A stretch of 16,201 bases of DNA from Anaerorudis sp964444915 (GTDB lineage Bacteria > Bacteroidota > Bacteroidia > Bacteroidales > Dysgonomonadaceae). The stretch is taken from NCBI GenBank assembly GCA_964444915.1, contig CAYUIY010000048.1, positions 1 through 16,201 on the forward strand. Reading direction: 5' to 3'. Numbering within the stretch: the first letter of the stretch is position 1; each line of letters begins with the position of its first letter. Positions 8,003 to 14,623 of this stretch are shown here, one piece after another. The position numbers and the translations under genes are program-made. The notes beneath the pieces are model-generated. The model was not told the origin of the DNA. It did not search any database and saw nothing but the letters and a program-made list of their open reading frames with translations.

Positions 8003-8689
8003 TATGGGTTCCTTTTTCAGTCGTTTGTCGATGTAATTGCTTTTGCGGGCTTTCTTGTCTAATTTTTCAAGATCTTTCTGTTGATTTTTTCCGGGATTGA
8101 AATTGCTCGACAAAAGTAAAACGGATAATGTTTCATCATCCACTTTTTTCAATCTGAAAACGACGGTTTGATTTTCTATGATCTCGTTTTTAACCAATTT
8201 TACTAGAAAATCGTTTGTTGGATCGTATGGAAAAGAAATATTATCGTATCCCATGTCGGATACTCTTATGGTATGGGCTTTCGGATTTTTTTTGAAAAAA
8301 AATTTTCCTTCGCTGTTGGTTACTCCCCCATATAGGGTTTTTGCTGATGAATTCAGGAGTTCCACTAAAATTCCCGACAAAGAAAAATTTCGGTTATCTG
8401 TTACCTTGATTCCTACAGAGTCTTCTTTTGATCCCGGAAGCGGCTGTATAGTCGATTTTTCTCCCGGATATTCTCCTGTTTTTACTAGTAAATAGTCGCC
8501 CAAAATTTCATAACTGCCTTCACCCACTTTGTTGGTTATCATGTTGCCCATTTCATCCATATTAAAATACACTTTCCCATTCTCAAATTTAAGCACATCG
8601 TTACCTTCCTTAAAAACACCTTCATACTGTTGGGAATATGCTGTTATAGAAAGGATAAGAAAAAACAGGATATAAAATATTTTCTTCAT
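7991..8689 (-). CDS. Secreted protein of unknown function with carboxypeptidase-regulatory-like domain
   Basis: A 232-residue protein that I do not recognise as a named gene. Residues 1-20 are a clear Sec signal peptide (MKK, a hydrophobic core, then AYSQ), with no lipobox cysteine. Residues 21-75 resemble a short beta-rich repeat found in secreted Bacteroidota proteins (QYEGVFKEGNDVLKFENGKVYF). Residues about 90-165 look like a CarboxypepD_reg/SusC-N-type beta sandwich: VGIKVTDNRNFSLSGILVEL, then GGVTNSEGKFFF, then TIRVSDMGYDNISF. The C-terminus (about 200-227) is strongly basic and lysine-rich. No catalytic motif is visible. It is convergent with yqeY, overlapping it by 12 bases, and lies 150 bases downstream of the EF-G paralog on the same strand. 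A surface or periplasmic binding role is inference only. Confidence 0.75.
   Translation of the reverse strand: MKKIFYILFFLILSITAYSQQYEGVFKEGNDVLKFENGKVYFNMDEMGNMITNKVGEGSYEILGDYLLVKTGEYPGEKSTIQPLPGSKEDSVGIKVTDNRNFSLSGILVELLNSSAKTLYGGVTNSEGKFFFKKNPKAHTIRVSDMGYDNISFPYDPTNDFLVKLVKNEIIENQTVVFRLKKVDDETLSVLLLSSNFNPGKNQQKDLEKLDKKARKSNYIDKRLKKEPILTE
8123..8149 (+). terminator. Weak candidate terminator after yqeY
   Basis: GGATAATG (8123-8130) and CATCATCC (8134-8141) can pair with one A-C mismatch and a 3-base loop, followed after two bases by six T (8144-8149). It lies 120 bases past the yqeY stop, inside the coding sequence of the opposite-strand gene. The stem is short and imperfect, so this is only a possible + strand terminator. 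Confidence 0.3.
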
Positions 8690-8731
8690 TTTTGAATTGT
8701 TTATTGAGTGTATTGTAATATATGTTTTAAG

Positions 8732-8772
8732 GTACTTTTCTTGTAAAAGTACGATAAAATTTTGATTTTATC
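8732..8772. repeat. Two adjacent inverted repeats upstream of the secreted-protein gene
   Basis: The first inverted repeat has 8-bp arms GTACTTTT (8732-8739) and AAAAGTAC (8745-8752) around a 5-base loop. The second begins at the very next base: GATAAAAT (8753-8760) and ATTTTATC (8765-8772) around TTTG. The right arm of the second shares five bases (8768-8772) with the left arm of the large hairpin that follows. They lie 43-83 bases upstream of the secreted-protein ATG on the - strand, so they could be operator sites or part of its leader. Confidence 0.7.
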
Positions 8773-8814
8773 CCCCGCAGAGCAATCTTTTTGCTCTGCG
8801 GGGGATAAGTTTTT
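8768..8814. terminator. Perfect 18-bp hairpin, probable (bidirectional) terminator
   Basis: Arms 8768-8785 and 8791-8808 are perfectly complementary over 18 bp around a 5-base loop, with a GC-rich core (CCCCCGCAGAGC). It lies 31 bases past the stop of the EF-G paralog on the - strand, where a terminator for that gene would be expected. The better T-run (five T, 8810-8814) is on the + strand side, however. On the - strand side the stem is followed by AATCAAAATTTT rather than a clean U-tract. It may therefore stop transcripts from both directions. Confidence 0.75.
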
Positions 8815-8839
8815 AGATAGGGTTGTTAGAGAAAACCTA

Positions 8840-10993
8840 CTATTCTTTTTCGCTTGCCTCGTATTCTTTCAGGAGTTTTTCTTGAATATCCGAAGGCACA
8901 AGTTCATAAGCAGCAAATTTCATGGTAAAGGATGCTCGTCCTCCTGTGATTGAACTAAGTGAAGTGGCATATGAACCCATTTCTTTCAAAGGCACTCTGG
9001 CTTTAATTTTTTCGAAATGTTTGTCCCTATCCATACCCATAATCATTGCCCGTCGCGTTTGCAGGTCGCTCATCACGTCACCCATGTATTCCGAAGGCAC
9101 GGAAACGGTAACCTCGTAAATGGGTTCAAGGATTTTGGGCCCGGCATTTTTGAATGCTATACTAAAGGCATTGCGTCCGGCAAGCATGAAAGAGATTTCG
9201 TTGGAATCTACGGGGTGCATCTTACCATCATATACTATTACGCGCACGTCGCGTGCATACGATCCCGTTAAAGGCCCTTGTTCCATGCGGCTCATGATTC
9301 CCTTCAAGATAGCCGGCATGAAGCGTGAATCGATGGACCCCCCTACAATACTGTTTACGAAAACCAGCTTTCCTCCCCATTCAAGATCGATTTCTTGCAC
9401 ATCACGTGCTTGCACTTTAAATTCCTGTCCGTTGAATTTATATACGTCCGGCATCGGCATGCCTTCGGAATAAGGCTCCACGATGAGATGGACTTCGCCA
9501 AACTGTCCGGCTCCTCCCGATTGCTTTTTGTGACGGTAATCGGCACGAGCTGCTTTGGTGATTGTTTCACGATAGGGAATTTTCGGCTCAAGAAATTCTA
9601 CTTCAATTTTGTCGTTGTTTTCTAATCTCCATTTGAGGGTTTTTAGGTGAAATTCGCCTTGTCCCGAAATAATGGTTTGCTTCAATTCTTTCGATATTTC
9701 CGAAATCCACGTGGGATCTTCTTCGTGCATGCGTATAAGCGCCTCGTTCAGTTTTTCGGCATTGGCTTCATTTAATGGTTTAATGGCTCTTCGATAGCGG
9801 GGTTCGGGATATTTGATGAAATCGAATCGGTTGTCTGCACCTTTGGCATTCAGTGTATCGCCGGTGCGCACATCTTTTAGTTTTACAGCAGCACCGATGT
9901 CTCCTGCCTGCATTTCTTCTACTTTGGTGCGGATTTGTCCGGCTACAGAAAAAATCTGAGCCAAACGTTCTTTTGAACCGCGGTTGGCATTGGTCAGATC
10001 GTCACCTTCTTTTACAGTGCCCGACATGACTTTGAAATAGGATATTTCTCCGATATGCGGTTCAACAGTGGTTTTAAAAACGAAAAGACTTGTTGGAGCA
10101 TTGGGATCGGGTTTTACTTCCTTTCCTTCGGTGTTTTTTGGTGCAGGCATTTGATCGGGAGAGGGGGCCACGGCACTCAGAAAATTCATCACCCGATGTA
10201 CACCCATATTTTTTGCTGCCGCAACACAGAATACGGGGAAAATGCTACGGTCAATTAATCCTTTTTGGATTCCTTCCTTCATTTCTTCTTCCGATAGTGT
10301 TCCCTGCTCGAAATATTTTTCCATCAACCCTTCGTCGTTCTCGGCTGCTGCTTCCAGCAGTGCTTTGTATAATTCGTCGGCACGGGCTGTTTCACTGTCC
10401 GGAATATCCATCACATCAGGAGCTGTTGCACCGGGTTTCCATTTATACATTTTTTGTTTTAAGACATCGACAATGCCTTCAAATGAGCTTCCACTGCCGA
10501 TGGGATATTGTATGGGGATCACCTTGTTTCCCCACATTTCTTTCATGCCTGCAAGGGTGTTGTCATAGTCGGCTTTTTCGTTATCCATCTGGTTGATAAC
10601 AAATACAACAGGTTTATTCAGGTCTTCTGTATAGTGAAATTGATTTATTGTTCCTACTTCAATTCCGTTGGCTGCGTGGATAACCATCAGTGCAGTTTCG
10701 GTTACATTAAGTGCAGTGATAACTCCGCCGATAAAATCGTCAGCTCCCGGACAATCAATGAAATTCATCTTTTTGTCTTTCCATTCGAAGGAAAATACGG
10801 TTGGAAATACCGAATAGCCGTATTCTTTTTCTACAGGAAAATAATCACTGACGGTATTTCCGTTTTCTACCGTTCCACGACGTTTTATAAGACCACTCTC
10901 GAAAAGCATGGCTTCTGCAAGGGTGGTCTTTCCTGATTCCGAATTGCCTATGATAGCAATATTTTTAATGTCTTTTGTTTGATATACTTTCAT
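8840..10993 (-). CDS. fusA2: Elongation factor G paralog, EF-G2 type, lacking the catalytic His
   Basis: A 717-residue five-domain translational GTPase-like protein. The G domain has a P-loop GNSESGKTT (16-24), a G3 motif DCPGADDF (80-87) and NQMD (134-137) in place of NKMD. In canonical EF-G the G3 motif is DTPGHVDF and its His activates water for GTP hydrolysis; here it is Ala84. The switch I RGIT motif reads YGYS (58-61). Domain II follows from about 300, domain III from about 400, domain IV from about 480 (QSGGAGQFGEV) and domain V from about 620. Domain IV carries roughly 25-30 extra residues at about 508-539. These features match the Bacteroides EF-G2 group, reported in B. thetaiotaomicron to support translocation without GTP hydrolysis and to accumulate in carbon starvation. 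It is transcribed away from the cation ATPase, with its own promoter. The match to EF-G2 is from memory of the family. Confidence 0.88.
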   Translation of the reverse strand: MKVYQTKDIKNIAIIGNSESGKTTLAEAMLFESGLIKRRGTVENGNTVSDYFPVEKEYGYSVFPTVFSFEWKDKKMNFIDCPGADDFIGGVITALNVTETALMVIHAANGIEVGTINQFHYTEDLNKPVVFVINQMDNEKADYDNTLAGMKEMWGNKVIPIQYPIGSGSSFEGIVDVLKQKMYKWKPGATAPDVMDIPDSETARADELYKALLEAAAENDEGLMEKYFEQGTLSEEEMKEGIQKGLIDRSIFPVFCVAAAKNMGVHRVMNFLSAVAPSPDQMPAPKNTEGKEVKPDPNAPTSLFVFKTTVEPHIGEISYFKVMSGTVKEGDDLTNANRGSKERLAQIFSVAGQIRTKVEEMQAGDIGAAVKLKDVRTGDTLNAKGADNRFDFIKYPEPRYRRAIKPLNEANAEKLNEALIRMHEEDPTWISEISKELKQTIISGQGEFHLKTLKWRLENNDKIEVEFLEPKIPYRETITKAARADYRHKKQSGGAGQFGEVHLIVEPYSEGMPMPDVYKFNGQEFKVQARDVQEIDLEWGGKLVFVNSIVGGSIDSRFMPAILKGIMSRMEQGPLTGSYARDVRVIVYDGKMHPVDSNEISFMLAGRNAFSIAFKNAGPKILEPIYEVTVSVPSEYMGDVMSDLQTRRAMIMGMDRDKHFEKIKARVPLKEMGSYATSLSSITGGRASFTMKFAAYELVPSDIQEKLLKEYEASEKE

Positions 10994-11027
10994 GATCGGA
11001 GTATTTATTAAAAAGTATTTGGAGTTA

Positions 11028-11057
11028 CAAAATTAAAACGACTTTGCTTTATGCAAA
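11028..11057 (-). promoter_or_regulatory. Candidate promoter for the EF-G paralog
   Basis: On the - strand, TAATTTTG (11028-11035) is a perfect TAnnTTTG -7 box. A TTTG (11054-11057) lies 18 bases upstream, one base short of the usual 19-21. The predicted transcript would have a leader of roughly 25-30 bases before the ATG at 10993. Confidence 0.6.
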
Positions 11058-11071
11058 AAATGCAAAGTCGT
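11038..11071. repeat. 10-bp inverted repeat over the EF-G paralog promoter
   Basis: ACGACTTTGC (11038-11047) and GCAAAGTCGT (11062-11071) are perfect inverted repeats with a 14-base spacer. The dyad spans the -33 element and the spacer of the candidate promoter, which suits a regulator-binding site. A hairpin role is possible, since TTTT follows on the - strand, but there is no upstream - strand gene that would need terminating. Confidence 0.6.
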
Positions 11072-11321
11072 ATCTTAAAAAAAGCGGTTGCAAGTTAAAA
11101 AAAACCATACAATCCGAGAAATCTATAACAATGTTACAAAATTATGTTTTATAACATAAAAACAAGGGTCCTTTTTTATGCTCCTATTTTTTTTGTTGCT
11201 TCTTTAATTCGATTTAATAAAGAATTGTGTAAACAATTCGGATTATGAATTTGTTTATTATAATTGCATCGATAAAATTTCACAAAATGATTCAATCTGT
11301 ATCTATTCGATACCCTCTTTT

Positions 11322-11352
11322 TTTGCTGGTGATAATTAATAAGATAAGTTTG
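11322..11352 (+). promoter_or_regulatory. Candidate promoter for the cation ATPase
   Basis: TTTG (11322-11325), a 19-base spacer and TAAGTTTG (11345-11352) match the Bacteroidota -33/-7 consensus exactly. The predicted start is near 11358-11362, giving a leader RNA of about 140 bases before the ATG at 11499. Confidence 0.65.
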
Positions 11353-11377
11353 TGGATCATTAAGCAATTATGGATGT

Positions 11378-11483
11378 CGGGTGTTGACCCCGGAACTGTT
11401 TAAAACGTTGCATGCTTCTGTGTGCATATGCTTTTGTTCGTGTTTTCATGCACTGAACTTTTTACTCGTTTTTTTAAACAGTT
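11378..11483 (+). promoter_or_regulatory. Structured leader RNA upstream of the cation ATPase
   Basis: Three pairings fall between the predicted transcription start and the ATG. CGGGT (11378-11382) can pair with ACCC(C)G (11387-11392). AACTGTTTAAAA (11394-11405) pairs perfectly over 12 bp with TTTTAAACAGTT (11472-11483), closing a 66-base interior. Inside, GTGCAT (11422-11427) can pair with ATGCAC (11448-11453), competing with a GCATGC/GCATATGC hairpin (11410-11431). The long stem ends 15 bases before the start codon. I do not recognise a known riboswitch; the conserved loops of the yybP-ykoY Mn2+ element are not seen. Confidence 0.5.
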
Positions 11484-11498
11484 TAATATAACAATTCA

Positions 11499-14171
11499 AT
11501 GAAACATTACTATAATCAAAATATACAAGAGATACTTCAACAATTTGAGGCATCTGCCGAAAGAGGTTTGTCGAACGATGAAGCAAAAAAGCGCCTCGAA
11601 ATCTATGGCCCGAACCGATTGGAAACAACCAAGCAAAAATCCACTTTACAAATCTTTTTCGCTCAGTTCAAGGGATCGATGGTGATGATTCTTTTTGTCG
11701 CTGCCATTATTTCGGGAATAATTGGTCTGCAAAACGGCGAAGGATTTTTAGATACGATAGTTATTCTTGCCATTTTGGTGGTTAATGCCATTATTGGAAC
11801 GGTTGAAGAGAAAAAGGCGCAATCTTCATTAGAAGCACTGAAAAAGATGAGCGCTCCGCATTCGAAGGTACTGCGTGACGGAGAAATTATTGAAATTCTT
11901 TCCACAGAAATTGTTCCCGGCGACATTGTAATATTAGAGACAGGAGATATTGTTCCTGCCGATATGCGACTTGTCGAGGCCGTGAATTTGAAAATTCAGG
12001 AATCGGCCTTGACCGGTGAATCGGTACCGGTAGAGAAAAGTGCGGATACCTTGGATGCAGAAGATATTCCTTTGGGCGATCGCAAAAACATGGCATTTTC
12101 CACATGTGTCGTAACCTATGGTCGGGGAAAAGGTATTGTTGTGGCAACCGGCATGAGTACCGAGGTGGGCAAAATTGCACATATGCTTCAACATGCCGAG
12201 GCAACCGAAACGCCAATGGGTAAACGATTGGAACAGCTTGGAAAAATATTGGGATACATTGCTCTTGTCATCTGTTTTATCATTTTTGTTGTCGGCGTGC
12301 TTTATGGGAAAAATCGTCTCGAGATGTTTATGATGGCCGTCAGTCTAGCTGTGGCGGCTATTCCCGAAGGGCTTCAGATTGTTTCTACGCTTGTACTTTC
12401 AATTGGTGTGCAACGCCTCACAAAAGTGAATGCTATTGTGCGTAGGTTGCCTTCAGTAGAGTCATTGGGCAGTGTTACGGTAATTTGTTCCGATAAAACG
12501 GGTACACTCACCCTGAATAAAATGACGGTAGTAAGGGGATGGACATTCGACAATGAAATCGATTTCCGTCATCACAATGTTTCGACAAAAGATGATGCCG
12601 ACAAAAAACTATTATTACAGTGTGCATTGCTTTGTACCGATGCCCATTTGAGAATGCTTCCCGACGGTACACACGAAAACTCGGGCGATCCTACCGAAAC
12701 GGCCATCGTTGACGTAGCGTTGAATTTCGGGATAAACAAAAATGAGGAAGAGGAAAAATATCCACGTGTTGCTGAAGTGCCTTTCGATTCCGAACGTAAG
12801 CGGATGTCTACCATCAACAGAATGGAAAACGGGAAGTTGCGTGTTCATATGAAAGGTGGAGTAGATGAAGTGCTGAGCGTTACATCTCATATTTTTGTTC
12901 ATGGCGATATTCGTCCGATTACTCGAGAAGATATCGCGGAAATCAGAACCCGGAACGAGATGATGGCGCAAGGCGCTTTGCGGGTCCTTGCTGTGGCATA
13001 CAAGGATATCGATGATCTGCCTTCAAAAGTAACCGCCGAAACGGTCGAGAATAACTTTGTTTTCGTAGGATTGCTTGGTATGATCGATCCCCCTCGACCC
13101 GAAGTAAAAGATGCAGTAGCCAAATGCAAAATAGCCGGCATTCGTCCGGTAATGATCACGGGAGACCATAAAATAACTGCCCTTGCCATTGCTAAAGAGG
13201 TTGGAATTTATCAAGAAGGCGATCAGGCCATTACGGGTTCCGAACTGGAAAAAATGAGCGATGACGAGTTGTATGGCCATGTGAAAGCGTATTCTGTCTA
13301 TGCGCGTGTGGTTCCTGCGCACAAAGTACGTATTGTAAAGGGATGGCAATTCCACGGCGACATTGTTGCCATGACCGGTGACGGTGTAAACGATGCTCCT
13401 GCTTTGAAACAGGCCGATGTGGGTGTTGCGATGGGCATGACCGGTACTGAGGTTGCAAAGGATGTGTCGGATGTAATCCTTACCGACGATAATTTTGCTA
13501 CCATTGTCAATGCCGTTGAAGAAGGTCGCCGTATCTATGATAATATCCTGAAAACCATTCAATACCTTTTATCATCTAATGTGGGTGAGGTTTTACTCAT
13601 TTTCATTGCCTCTTTGTTGAATCTTGGCAATCCGTTGACCCCTATTCTTATTCTTTGGATTAATTTGGTAACAGACAGTCTGCCTGCCTTGGCACTGAGC
13701 ATGGATCCTGCCGAAGAAGATATCATGAAACGTAAACCGCGCGATCCCCAAAAAGGATTTTTCACGCGGGGAATGGTTTGGCGTATTGGGTATCAGGGAA
13801 CGACCATCGGATTGATTTCGCTAGCAGCTTATCTGATCGGATTTAAAGATGGAGGTCAGTCCTTAGGGCAGACCATGGCTTTTGCTGTACTCGGGTTTTC
13901 GCAGTTGGTTCATGTCCGGAATTTACATTCCAACAAAATATCTTGTTTCAAAATCAGTCCATTTCGCAATAAAGTGTTGATAGGTGCTATTCTTGCTTCA
14001 GCAGCATTGATGGCTTTTATTCTTCTCATACCGCCTGTAATGAATATTTTTGGTACAGTTGCCATGAATGGAGTGCATTGGATGTATGTATTGTTGCTTT
14101 CACTGGTTCCTATTATTGCGGTAGAAGGGATGAAACTGCTGAAACTAAATAGTTCACCAGACGAGTATTAA
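11499..14171 (+). CDS. P2A-type cation-transporting ATPase, probably Ca2+
   Basis: An 890-residue P-type ATPase with cytoplasmic N-terminus, actuator domain with TGES (172-175), phosphorylation motif DKTGT (332-336, Asp332 phosphorylated), nucleotide-binding domain with MKGG (451-454) and hinge TGDGVND (626-632). It has four N-terminal and six C-terminal membrane segments. Ion-site residues match SERCA: PEGL in M4 (289-292), SNVGE in M5 (Asn694, Glu697) and NLVTD in M6 (Asn722, Thr725, Asp726). In M8 the SERCA site I Glu appears to be Gln802. This favours a Ca2+ pump exporting ions from the cytoplasm; Mn2+ or another divalent ion is possible. It has its own promoter, a structured leader and a terminator, so it is a monocistronic unit. 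Confidence 0.9.
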   Translation: MKHYYNQNIQEILQQFEASAERGLSNDEAKKRLEIYGPNRLETTKQKSTLQIFFAQFKGSMVMILFVAAIISGIIGLQNGEGFLDTIVILAILVVNAIIGTVEEKKAQSSLEALKKMSAPHSKVLRDGEIIEILSTEIVPGDIVILETGDIVPADMRLVEAVNLKIQESALTGESVPVEKSADTLDAEDIPLGDRKNMAFSTCVVTYGRGKGIVVATGMSTEVGKIAHMLQHAEATETPMGKRLEQLGKILGYIALVICFIIFVVGVLYGKNRLEMFMMAVSLAVAAIPEGLQIVSTLVLSIGVQRLTKVNAIVRRLPSVESLGSVTVICSDKTGTLTLNKMTVVRGWTFDNEIDFRHHNVSTKDDADKKLLLQCALLCTDAHLRMLPDGTHENSGDPTETAIVDVALNFGINKNEEEEKYPRVAEVPFDSERKRMSTINRMENGKLRVHMKGGVDEVLSVTSHIFVHGDIRPITREDIAEIRTRNEMMAQGALRVLAVAYKDIDDLPSKVTAETVENNFVFVGLLGMIDPPRPEVKDAVAKCKIAGIRPVMITGDHKITALAIAKEVGIYQEGDQAITGSELEKMSDDELYGHVKAYSVYARVVPAHKVRIVKGWQFHGDIVAMTGDGVNDAPALKQADVGVAMGMTGTEVAKDVSDVILTDDNFATIVNAVEEGRRIYDNILKTIQYLLSSNVGEVLLIFIASLLNLGNPLTPILILWINLVTDSLPALALSMDPAEEDIMKRKPRDPQKGFFTRGMVWRIGYQGTTIGLISLAAYLIGFKDGGQSLGQTMAFAVLGFSQLVHVRNLHSNKISCFKISPFRNKVLIGAILASAALMAFILLIPPVMNIFGTVAMNGVHWMYVLLLSLVPIIAVEGMKLLKLNSSPDEY

Positions 14172-14245
14172 ATCTGCCCGATGCCTTTATCATTAATGAA
14201 TGTAAAAGGATTAAAACATAGATTAAATAAGTGGTAGATTCACAC

Positions 14246-14283
14246 TTACCTTGCTCATTGAGAGGGCAAGGTAATTTTTTTTT
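14246..14283 (+). terminator. Intrinsic terminator of the cation ATPase gene
   Basis: TTACCTTGC (14246-14254) pairs perfectly with GCAAGGTAA (14266-14274); a further U-G and C-G pair extend the stem inward, leaving a 7-base loop. Nine T follow immediately (14275-14283). It lies 74 bases past the ATPase stop and separates that unit from oadG. Confidence 0.9.
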
Positions 14284-14363
14284 ATTATTTTTGAGGCTGA
14301 GAAATGGGTTTATAATCAATTACATATTTTTTTTGTTTTACACGTAAATAATAAATTTATCAC

Positions 14364-14621
14364 ATGGAGAATTTAAACGAAGCGCTTTTTCTTCTGGTTG
14401 TCGGCATGATTACGGTTTTTGTCATTCTTATGTTGGTAGTGGTGGTTGGAAATCTGATTATAGTATTTACTAATCGTTTTTTACCGCCTCCACATGATAT
14501 CGAAAAGGGAAAACATATAGATCCTAAGAAATTGGCGGTCATTGCGGCTGCAGTGGATATTGTTACGAAAGGAAGGGGCAAAATAACCAACATAGAAAAA
14601 ACAAAAACTCAAAATAAATAA
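14364..14621 (+). CDS. oadG: OadG-like gamma subunit of a Na+-pumping decarboxylase
   Basis: An 85-residue protein with one long membrane segment (about 8-36, FLLVVGMITVFVILMLVVVVGNLIIVF), then a Pro-rich turn (FLPPP, 39-43) and a polar basic C-terminus. This is the layout of OadG, the small membrane subunit that helps assemble the alpha and beta subunits of oxaloacetate or methylmalonyl-CoA decarboxylase Na+ pumps. The call rests on size, topology, the glycine-containing TM segment and the adjacent carboxyltransferase gene two bases downstream. The substrate of the complex cannot be told from this subunit. The upstream 80 bases hold no convincing promoter. Confidence 0.85.
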   Translation: MENLNEALFLLVVGMITVFVILMLVVVVGNLIIVFTNRFLPPPHDIEKGKHIDPKKLAVIAAAVDIVTKGRGKITNIEKTKTQNK

Positions 14622-14623
14622 TT

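Larger units (their letters stand above)
10994..11498. other. 505-base divergent intergenic region
   Basis: This AT-rich stretch separates the EF-G paralog (- strand) from the cation ATPase (+ strand). It holds promoter candidates for both genes, a dyad over the EF-G-side promoter, a structured leader on the ATPase side and two small inverted repeats in the middle: TTATGTT/AACATAA (11142-11159) and GAATTGT/ACAATTC (11222-11239). I found no convincing protein-coding gene and no tRNA. Confidence 0.8.

Noticed and set aside
10090..10596. A 168-codon open frame on the + strand
   Set aside because: It lies wholly inside the EF-G paralog on the opposite strand, which has clear domain motifs; the frame is a shadow of that gene.
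11176..11367. A 63-codon open frame on the - strand in the divergent intergenic region
   Set aside because: It begins with TTG, contains no internal Met, overlaps the candidate ATPase promoter, and its basic, Asn-rich composition is what AT-rich noncoding DNA gives. No recognisable domain.
11378..11483. Known yybP-ykoY (Mn2+) riboswitch upstream of the ATPase
   Set aside because: The gene context fits, but the conserved loop sequences of that class are not visible; kept only as an unclassified structured leader.
14286..14293. TATTTTTG as a promoter -7 box for oadG
   Set aside because: It matches TAnnTTTG but overlaps the terminator T-run region and has no TTTG 19-21 bases upstream.
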